Origin: Bacillus rubiinfantis
GTDB taxonomy: Bacteria > Bacillota > Bacilli > Bacillales > Cytobacillaceae
Length of the DNA: 11,135 nt
Direction of reading: 5' to 3'
NCBI GenBank assembly: GCA_000752035.1
Contig: CCFE01000027.1
Coordinates: 1-11,135 of the forward strand
In this document: positions 6,052-11,135 of the stretch, one piece after another
How the letters are laid out: the number at the start of each line of letters is the position of its first letter
Position numbering within the stretch: position 1 is the first letter of the stretch
Made by a program: the position numbers and the translations under genes
Notes under the pieces: generated by a model
Database searches by the model: none
What the model was told of the DNA's origin: nothing
What the model saw: only the letters and a program-made list of their open reading frames with translations

Positions 6052-6246
6052 ATGCCGCAAGAAAAATTAACGATAGTCCCCGTAACACTTCATCCCGAAA
6101 ATAAATGCATTACCTCACCGACTTCCTCAATAATCAGTTCCTCAAGCAACTGCACTATCAAAATAGCAAATGCTGAGGTCACCTTTTATAACGGTGTAGA
6201 GGAGCACGTCATCCAGACAATCATGAGGGAGTTGAAACATTGGTGA
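6052..6246 (+). CDS. tnpA: IS66 accessory protein TnpA, short form (copy 2)
   Basis: A 64-residue protein with a serine/threonine-rich middle (PTSSIISSSSN) and the C-terminal IKIANAEVTFYNGVEEHVIQTIMREL. The latter matches the end of IS66 OrfA/TnpA proteins, where a short beta strand is followed by a helix. Typical IS66 TnpA proteins exceed 100 residues and begin with a helix-turn-helix of the IS3/Tn3-like type; that part is absent here. The start is secure: AAGGAGGTGC lies 7 bases before the ATG and is conserved in copy 1. The short form is therefore a feature of this subgroup, not a truncation. The stop TGA at 6244-6246 overlaps the tnpB start (GTGA). DNA binding must be done by another subunit or not be needed. 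Confidence 0.85.
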   Translation: MPQEKLTIVPVTLHPENKCITSPTSSIISSSSNCTIKIANAEVTFYNGVEEHVIQTIMRELKHW

Positions 6247-6596
6247 AACATGATTATACGGATGTGAAAAATATCTATATTATTTGTGGAAAAACGGACA
6301 TGCGAAAAGGTATTGATGGATTGGCCACACTGATTCAAGATTCTTTTGAATTAGATCCTTACGGTGATTCAATTTTCTTATTTGCCGGATGGAAGAAAGA
6401 TCGCTATAAATGTTTGTATTTTGATGGAGATGGCTTCGCCATGCTCTACAAGCGTTTGGATAATGGAAAGCTGCAATGGCCTAAAGATGAACAGGCAGTG
6501 CGCAATCTATCACAGAAGCAGCTTCGATGGCTGCTCGAAGGTTTAGCAATTCAGCAGCCAAAGGCCATCCAACCATCGGAAAAAGGAACTTTTTAA
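6243..6596 (+). CDS. tnpB: IS66 family accessory protein TnpB (copy 2)
   Basis: A 117-residue protein of the IS66 Orf2 family with the blocks IYIICGKTDMRKGIDGLAT, DPYGDSIFLFAGWKKDRYKC, LYFDGDGFAMLYKRLDNGKL and RWLLEGLAIQQPKAIQPS. The biochemical role of TnpB is not established, but it is essential for transposition in studied IS66 elements. I set the start at GTG 6243, which overlaps the tnpA stop as GTGA and gives MKHDYTDVKN, equivalent to MKHDFTRVKN of copy 1; the TTG at 6240 is one codon upstream and less likely. There is no separate ribosome binding site, so translation probably depends on tnpA. Intact and full length. Confidence 0.93.
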   Translation: MKHDYTDVKNIYIICGKTDMRKGIDGLATLIQDSFELDPYGDSIFLFAGWKKDRYKCLYFDGDGFAMLYKRLDNGKLQWPKDEQAVRNLSQKQLRWLLEGLAIQQPKAIQPSEKGTF

Positions 6597-6664
6597 ATTT
6601 ATGATATTTCCTTTATCTCACCTCTTGAACTGGTTATAATAGTAAGAACGAGAATGAACGAAAA
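6597..6664 (+). promoter_or_regulatory. tnpB-tnpC spacer with conserved TATAAT
   Basis: CTGGTTATAAT before GAACGAAAAGTGGTGAATG is kept in both IS66 copies (minus strand near 2225-2265 in copy 1) although the rest of the spacer differs. It may be an internal promoter for tnpC, but no good -35 box is seen at 16-18 bases. Confidence 0.35.
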
Positions 6665-8268
6665 GTGGTGAATGCTGTGGCGAATACTTCTTCTGCGAAT
6701 GAACATCAATTTGAGAGAGTAATTCGATTGCTCGAAGAGCAGTTGACTCATTCGAATCAACAAAACCAAGAACTATCAAAAAAATTGGATCAATCGTTGA
6801 AACAGAACGAAGCGTTAACGCAGCAACTTCGTCACTTAACAAAGCTCTTATATGGTTCTAAAACTGAAAAGTCTAGATATAACGCACCAGAAGGGCAAGC
6901 TTCATTATTTGATGATGACCCGTCTTTTAGCGAATCTGAGCACACAGAAGAACAAAGCCAACAGACCATTTCATATACTGTTGTTCGAACTATTAATAAG
7001 AAAAAACGAAATGATTCATTACAAGATAATATCGAAGTAGAAGCATTTCACTATCATCCAGAAAATACACAATGTGACTGTTGCCAAGGACAAATGATTG
7101 AAATTGGCAGTACAATAGTTCGCGAAGAAGCAGAGTTTATTCCCGCTAAAATGAAAAAAATCCAACACATTGAACATGCGTATGAATGTAAAAATTGTAA
7201 AAGCGATTCATTTCAAAAAGCACAAATTAAACGTGGTAAGGCACCGCAGCCTGCCATTCAACGTAGCATCGCAAGCCCTAGCGTGCTGGCAAAGTCATCT
7301 ATGATAAATTTGCACAATACCTTCCCCTTTACCGCCAGGTAAAGGAATGGGATCGCTGCGGCCTAAATACCAATGATAAGAACCTCTCGAATTGGGTTAT
7401 TCGTGCATCACATGATTGGCTTTTACCCATATACGAACGAATGAAGCAATTGATGATGTCTAAGTCGATTTTGCATGTCGATGAAACTTATGGACAAATT
7501 ATCAACCGATCCGATGGGAAGTCAGGCCAAACCAACGCCTATAATTGGGTATATCGAAGTGTGCCAAGCCAAGGGCCAACAATAACTCTCTTTCAAAGCG
7601 CATTATCACGGGCTAGATCTGTTCTTGAAGGTTTCATTGAAGGCTTTTCTGGAACGATTGTTTGCGATGGTTATTCTGCCTACGATAAGTTAGAAGGCGT
7701 TACCTTCGCAAATTGTTGGGCACATTGTCGGCGTTATTGGCTTAAAGCGGACAGTAAAAATGGTCGAATTGGTGTGAGCTATTGTGATGATTTATACCGA
7801 CTCGAAAGGAAATTTAAACATTTGTCTCCGAGTAAGCGAAGAAAAAAACGACAGAAATACTCGAAGCCTATTGTAGATAAATTCCTTGAATGGGTTGAAA
7901 AATCACCATTCTACGGTAAAAATGCCGTCGCCAAAGCAGCTGAATACACATTGAACAGGGCAAATGGACTCAGAGCATTCCTGTATGATGGCCGCATTGA
8001 AATTGATAATAATCCTGCCGAAAACGCCATCCGTCCAAGTGTGATTGGTCGAAAAAACTGGCTCCACTCCGTTAGTGAAGCCGGCGCAAAAGCCAACGCC
8101 ATCTGTTTAAGTATCGCAGAAACAGCCAAAAGCAACGGCATTGATTTCTACGAATATATTAAGAAACTTTTGACGGACCTGCCGAATCTCGGTATACATC
8201 AAAATTCTGAAATTTTAGATCGGTACATGCCCTGGTCAAAAACGATTCAGGTAGAATGTAGCAAATAA
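6665..8268 (+). pseudogene. tnpC: IS66 transposase TnpC, one-base frameshift
   Basis: The DDE transposase of the element. It starts at GTG 6665 (or the GTG directly after) with a coiled coil (LLEEQLTHSNQQNQELSKKL), then LLYGSKTEKS, a zinc-finger region (CDCC...CKNC), and the RGKAPQPAIQRSIASPSVLA block. Near 7290 the frame shifts: GCAAAGTCATC should be GCAAAAGTCATC to give the family's VLAKVIYDKFAQYLPLYRQ. It then continues with LSNWVIRASHDWLLPIYERM, LHVDET (first Asp), VCDGYSAY (second Asp), FANCWAHCRRYW and DNNPAENAIRPSVIGRKNW (catalytic Glu). Restoring one A gives exactly 534 residues, a normal TnpC length. As written, the protein splits into a 225-residue N-terminal part and a C-terminal part that could begin at ATG 7441. 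Inactive unless the base is missing only from the assembly. Confidence 0.92.
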
Positions 8269-8276
8269 CTAAAACA

Positions 8277-8314
8277 AGCCGTAAATTCGATTGAAAAAGT
8301 CAAGATTTACGGCT
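8277..8314 (+). repeat. Inverted repeat near the IS66 right end
   Basis: AGCCGTAAAT (8277-8286) and ATTTACGGCT (8305-8314) are perfect 10-bp arms with an 18-base loop just after the tnpC stop. No T-tract follows. It may help block transcription entering from outside or form part of the transposase-binding end. Confidence 0.5.
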
Positions 8315-8323
8315 ATTTGTAAT

Positions 8324-8352
8324 GCGTACCTGAAGGTACGCTTATTTTTTTA
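8324..8352 (+). terminator. Intrinsic terminator after tnpC
   Basis: GCGTACC-TGAA-GGTACGC forms a 7-bp stem with a tetraloop, followed by TTATTTTTTT, inside the IS66 right end. Confidence 0.75.
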
Positions 8353-8366
8353 TAATTCGGGCTTAC

Positions 8367-9082
8367 CATTGACATTTCTCCATCAATTAATATGCTGTAG
8401 GAGTCATGGATAATACGATCTAAAATGGCATCTGCTAAAGTGTCTTCTCCTATCTTTTCATACCATCCTTGTGTATCGAATTGTGAACAGAAGATAGTGG
8501 ATGCCACTTGGTGACGTGCCTCTACTATTTCTAGGAGATCGCGAGCTTCGCTCTCGGTCAACGAAGTCAAAAGCCATTCATCCAAAATCAATAGATTGAC
8601 TTTCCTATAGGTTTTCATCACTTTCTGATAGATGCCCTCACCCCTGGCAAGCGCTAATTCATCAAATAAATCAGGAAGCCTGACATATTTTACTGTATAA
8701 AATTGTCTACAAGCTGCTACACCGAAAGCACATGCAAGATAAGACTTCCCATTACCTGAAGCTCCTTTAATGATGATATTATGCTTTTCTTGTATGTAGT
8801 TCCCAGAGGCTAATCTTAGTATTTGAGCTTTATCTAGCTTTCTGTCGGGATGGTATTCAATATCTTCGATACAGGCATTGTTATAACGGAAATCGGCATT
8901 GTGGATTAATCGTTCTAGCTATTATTTTTTCTACGGGCCCATTCTCCATCAACTAATAAATTAAATCTGTCTTCAAAGGATAAATCATTATATTTTGTAT
9001 TGTGTAACTGTTCATTAAAAAGGTCTGCCATTGCGTTTAAACGCATATCATGTAATTTGGTTAGTGTACTTTCAGTGGTCAT
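8367..9082 (-). pseudogene. istB: IS21 helper ATPase IstB, frameshifted and 3'-truncated
   Basis: IstB is the AAA+ ATPase that assists IstA in target choice and DNA integration. The start ATG (9082-9080) overlaps the istA stop as ATGA, with GGGAGG 8 bases upstream. The frame reads MTTESTLTKLHDMRLNAMAD through LLVDGEWARRKNN and then meets a TAG at 8917-8915. One missing base near 8918 restores RLERLIHNADFRYNNACIED, the Walker A motif GASGNGKS (codons within 8765-8742), the Walker B motif VNLLILDEW, FCSQFDTQGW and LIDGEMSM. The IS66 right end then begins at 8366, so the last roughly ten residues (normally RER-like and basic) are lost; the open frame past 8366 (VSPNYKK...) is IS66 sequence. The corrected length is about 239 codons, against roughly 250 for the family. 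Doubly inactivated. Confidence 0.9.
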
Positions 9083-10632
9083 TTGTTTTTCCTCCCATAA
9101 TATTCTGCACCCCGAGTAAAGCCATGAGAATTTGTCTGTTTCTTTTCCGCTTTTTCTGGACTGGCAGAATCAGCCTCGTATCGATCCTGACCGGTTTGAA
9201 GAATGGTTTTTATCATGTTTACATTTGGTCTTTGTGCATACTCTAAAGCTCGTTTACAGGCTGATTCTAAACGGCTTAGGGAATACTTATCGGCTAATTT
9301 TGTCAATGTCATACAGGCTTTAATTGCTTGCTTTTCAACCTTGTAGGACATAAAGATTCCTCCTACGGCCAAATGGGTATGATAACCAACGGATTCGGAC
9401 CAATTAAAGAAATATTCCTTGTTAAAATCAAGATACTGTTTATGATGATTGGGCATGTGCTCGGGCAGGGTGGAAAGTTGACCTTCTTTACCATAAAGTC
9501 TGATGTGAGAAGCAATACGAAAGTTATTAAAAAATACTTCAATAATATTTTTTGTTATGCGGACGTCTACTTGATGTTTAATATATTCATAGGGGACGGA
9601 GTAGTACATATTGTCTATCAGTATGTGATAATCATATTGTACAGTTGCTTTTTTCCAACTGGCTAACTCGTACATGGAAGCAGGTAATGGGAGGAGGGCA
9701 AACTTTTCTTCCTCCAAAAAGGCCGAAAGCCTACTTCCGCTTTTCTTTTGGAAAGGTTTCTCATTGAACTCTACCAGTTTCTCCTTAATCGCTTTATTAA
9801 GTTCTGTGATAGAAAAGAACTGTTGATTACGGAGAGAGGCAATAATCCAAGTTGAGATAACTCCAACGGTTCCTTCGACATTTGCCTTATCTTTTGGGTG
9901 TCGAATTCTAGCAGGCATGATAACCGTTTGATAATGTTCAGCCATTTCATGATAGGTCCGATTAATAATGGGATTCGTTCCGGAGGCTTTGGTTACTCCT
10001 GTTTTTAAATTATCAGGTACAACCATCCTGGTAATGCCTCCAAAATGATTAAATGCATGAATATGGGCTGTAATCCAACTTTCAATATCCATCGATAAAA
10101 AGGCTTCTACATAGGCGTATTGACTACATGGAAGTACTGCTACAAAAACATAGGCAGGGACATTATGGCCGGTGATATTGTCCTTAATCGTAGCTGTTTG
10201 CCCAGACCAGTCAACTTCCATAATTTCTCCAGGCTTTCTCTTAATTCGCATGGTAGCTTTTGTGGTAGTGGCATAATTAGTGTAAAAACGGCAAAATTGT
10301 CTGTAACTATATGGGATTTCTCTGTTTTGCCTACATTCTTCACAGTATTCATACCAAAGAAGTGAAAGAGTTACTCCACTTTTAGCCATTTCTTTATGGA
10401 TATGGTCAACATCTGGCTGCCGTCTTGAATTGGATTTTTTCTTCTCAGGAAATAGAATTTCCTGTAGCTTTACATCATCTAAATCCCTTTCAAAAGGCCA
10501 CTCCACTCCTTTCTCGGCTGCTCGCTTTAGAACTTCCGACACCGTGTTCCGAGAACAGGAACAACTCGAAGCAATGCTTCGTTGACTGAGGTTCTGGCCG
10601 TGAAGCCTAAGAATCTCTCGATACTTAATCAT
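9079..10632 (-). CDS. istA: IS21 family transposase IstA
   Basis: A 517-residue DDE transposase, full length. An N-terminal helix-turn-helix is visible at residues 12-37 (LSQRSIASSCSCSRNTVSEVLKR). The rve/DDE core runs from about 125 to 270 with Asp141 in MEVDWSG, Asp207 in VVPDNLKTG and Glu253 in KANVEGTVG. The C-terminal half contains the Mu-transposase-like beta region with YYSVPYEYI. The tail is basic (GAEYYGRKNK). ATG 10632 is supported by AGGAGG six bases upstream, though that site lies in a strong inverted repeat. The stop overlaps istB by four bases. It belongs to a different subgroup from the IstA fragment at 1672-1833. The gene looks functional, but its partner IstB and one IS end are lost. 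Confidence 0.95.
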   Translation of the reverse strand: MIKYREILRLHGQNLSQRSIASSCSCSRNTVSEVLKRAAEKGVEWPFERDLDDVKLQEILFPEKKKSNSRRQPDVDHIHKEMAKSGVTLSLLWYEYCEECRQNREIPYSYRQFCRFYTNYATTTKATMRIKRKPGEIMEVDWSGQTATIKDNITGHNVPAYVFVAVLPCSQYAYVEAFLSMDIESWITAHIHAFNHFGGITRMVVPDNLKTGVTKASGTNPIINRTYHEMAEHYQTVIMPARIRHPKDKANVEGTVGVISTWIIASLRNQQFFSITELNKAIKEKLVEFNEKPFQKKSGSRLSAFLEEEKFALLPLPASMYELASWKKATVQYDYHILIDNMYYSVPYEYIKHQVDVRITKNIIEVFFNNFRIASHIRLYGKEGQLSTLPEHMPNHHKQYLDFNKEYFFNWSESVGYHTHLAVGGIFMSYKVEKQAIKACMTLTKLADKYSLSRLESACKRALEYAQRPNVNMIKTILQTGQDRYEADSASPEKAEKKQTNSHGFTRGAEYYGRKNK

Positions 10633-10640
10633 AAAAAAAC

Positions 10641-10689
10641 CTCCTGTACATTTATTTGCACTATACAGTGCAGCTAAATTGTACAGGAG
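10641..10689 (-). promoter_or_regulatory. RBS-sequestering hairpin in the istA leader
   Basis: On the minus strand CTCCTGTACA (10689-10680) is a perfect complement of TGTACAGGAG (10650-10641), which contains most of the istA Shine-Dalgarno AGGAGG (10645-10640). The loop carries a second hairpin, TGCACT-GTAT-AGTGCA (10672-10657). A transcript entering the element would hide the ribosome binding site. Confidence 0.7.
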
Positions 10690-10690
10690 A

Positions 10691-10740
10691 TGGCTCTGTA
10701 AAAGTCTAATGTGGCTCTAATTTTTGTCATAACTGGCTCT
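10691..10740 (-). repeat. IS21 terminal direct repeats (transposase sites)
   Basis: AGAGCCA on the minus strand occurs three times, at 10691-10697, 10712-10718 and 10734-10740, spaced 21 and 22 bases. Such multiple terminal sequences are known at IS21-family ends and bind IstA. The element tip is about 20 bases beyond, near 10755-10762. Confidence 0.75.
10701..10728 (-). promoter_or_regulatory. Candidate weak promoter of istA
   Basis: On the minus strand ATGACA (10728-10723), a 16-base spacer and TAGACT (10706-10701) are promoter-like. A start about 7 bases later would include the whole leader hairpin. The boxes also overlap the terminal repeats. Confidence 0.3.
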
Positions 10741-10762
10741 CAATTATGTCCGAGCTGTCACA

Positions 10763-10873
10763 TTTTCATGTCTTTATTCACCTACCAACCCCACAGCCCC
10801 AGTGAGCACCTCTAGCTCCTAAAAAGCAGACATCCATAATGGATTCTAACAAACCTTAAATATTTTAAATTAG
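10763..10873. other. Short gap outside the IS21 end
   Basis: Flanking DNA with no gene, promoter or repeat that I can support; stops in all frames. Confidence 0.4.
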
Positions 10874-11047
10874 TGTCTTGACGAAGGGGTCCACTTTATA
10901 TTTTACAATATTAAGCCAACTAATTTTATTGAACCGATAGAAGATGTAGACCAAATGAGTGGTCATGAATTTGAACATTATTTAGCACCCGTTTTTAGAA
11001 GCCAAGGCTGTTTATGGCATTATAAAAATGTAGGGTATGGCATTTAA
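10874..11047 (+). pseudogene. Fragment of an Mrr-like restriction endonuclease
   Basis: A plus-strand frame opening after TAG at 10871 reads LDEGVHFIFYNIKPTNFIEPIE, then DVDQMSGHEFEHYLAPVFRSQGC, and ends with WHYKNVGYGI and a TAA. The M.GHEFE..LA..FR.QG pattern is the usual start of the Mrr-type catalytic domain (nuclease fold of type IV and related restriction enzymes). The expected continuation with GD.GAD..(I/L) and Q.K, which holds the active site, does not follow. There is no start codon or ribosome binding site. It is a decayed remnant; the parent could have been a methylation-dependent or topoisomerase-linked Mrr protein. Confidence 0.5.
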
Positions 11048-11135
11048 TTTATGTAGGTCAGGAGGACCTTCACAAATTAAAAAACCACTTGCCAACATTC
11101 CAAAATACACATACACTTCCTGTTGGGACAAAACA
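11011..11135 (+). other. Open frame at the window edge, unrecognised
   Basis: A frame different from the Mrr-like fragment reads WHLIYVGQEDLHKLKNHL and then PTFQNTHTLPVGTK up to the last base. No start codon with a ribosome binding site is seen. It overlaps the end of the Mrr-like fragment, so it may be part of a frameshifted gene, or chance. Confidence 0.25.

Larger units (their letters stand above)
5966..8366 (+). mobile_element. IS66-family element, copy 2, nearly complete
   Basis: The left end GTAAGCCCGAA (5966-5976) is the exact inverse of TTCGGGCTTAC (8356-8366), giving an 11-bp perfect terminal inverted repeat and an element of 2401 bp. It carries tnpA, tnpB and tnpC in the IS66 order, and a terminator just inside the right end. 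GTAA ends are typical of IS66. No 8-bp target duplication is present (AGTCTTTC on the left, CATTGACA on the right), so one flank was replaced after insertion. The right end truncates istB of an IS21 element. The frameshift in tnpC should make the element immobile unless rescued. Confidence 0.92.
8367..10762 (-). mobile_element. IS21-family element, one end lost
   Basis: istA and istB in order, with a terminal region at 10641-10762 that ends near TGTGACAGC (minus strand). The other end is replaced by the IS66 right end at 8366. No second terminal region with the TGGCTCT repeats is found in the window. Confidence 0.85.

Noticed and set aside
8313..8366. C-terminal extension of the IstB open frame (VSPNYKKISVPSGTHYK)
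   Set aside because: These codons lie inside the IS66 right end, including its terminal repeat and terminator, so they are not native IstB.
10120..10365. Short open frames on the plus strand, and an overlapping minus frame, within 9031-10365
   Set aside because: All lie in the intact istA frame and have no independent coding evidence.
1..11135. CRISPR arrays, tRNA or rRNA genes, riboswitches
   Set aside because: No regularly spaced repeats, no tRNA-like cloverleaf or TTCGA-type T-loop in context, and no recognisable rRNA or riboswitch core were seen on reading both strands.

Overview
The window looks like a low-GC Firmicute chromosome, most likely Bacillaceae. It carries a YdbD-type manganese catalase, strong AGGAGG-type ribosome binding sites, TTG/GTG starts and Bacillus-like IS66 and IS21 elements. 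It is a mobile-element graveyard in which few genes are intact: the catalase, a toxin-antitoxin pair, IstA and two TnpB proteins. Many other genes are truncated or carry a single-base frameshift.

Layout. Positions 1-466 (minus) are the 5' part of a group II intron. Its first base directly abuts the U-tract of a terminator (467-491) that lies downstream of the manganese catalase gene (601-1458, minus). From 1600 to 2160 there is debris: a nested inverted repeat, a fragment of an IS21-type IstA, and unassigned sequence. From about 2161 to 2930 (minus) lies a truncated IS66-family element (copy 1: frameshifted tnpA, intact tnpB, 5' stub of tnpC). Its outer end sits inside the 3' part of a serine-recombinase gene (2931-3228, plus), which itself has a frameshift. 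A metallopeptidase-like lipoprotein gene follows (3419-4359, plus); its signal peptide is out of frame with its start codon because of an A6 tract. About 800 bp with no convincing gene leads to a RelB/DinJ-RelE/ParE toxin-antitoxin operon (5224-5863).

From 5966 to 8366 is a nearly complete IS66-family element (copy 2: tnpA, tnpB, frameshifted tnpC, both terminal inverted repeats). Its right end truncates the istB gene of an IS21-family element on the minus strand (istB 8367-9082 frameshifted, istA 9079-10632 intact, terminal repeats to about 10762). The window ends in a decayed Mrr-like restriction-endonuclease fragment.

How parts work together. In both IS families the first transposition gene has a leader whose Shine-Dalgarno sequence lies in a 9-10 bp inverted repeat. 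In the IS66 family this is retained in two diverged copies. This is the expected design for keeping transposase silent on read-through transcripts. The tnpA-tnpB and istA-istB pairs overlap by four bases, consistent with translational coupling. No wholly new system is evident. The most interesting points are these parallel RBS-sequestering leaders, the intron placed on a terminator, the A-tract-separated lipoprotein start, and a structured block upstream of the toxin-antitoxin promoter.
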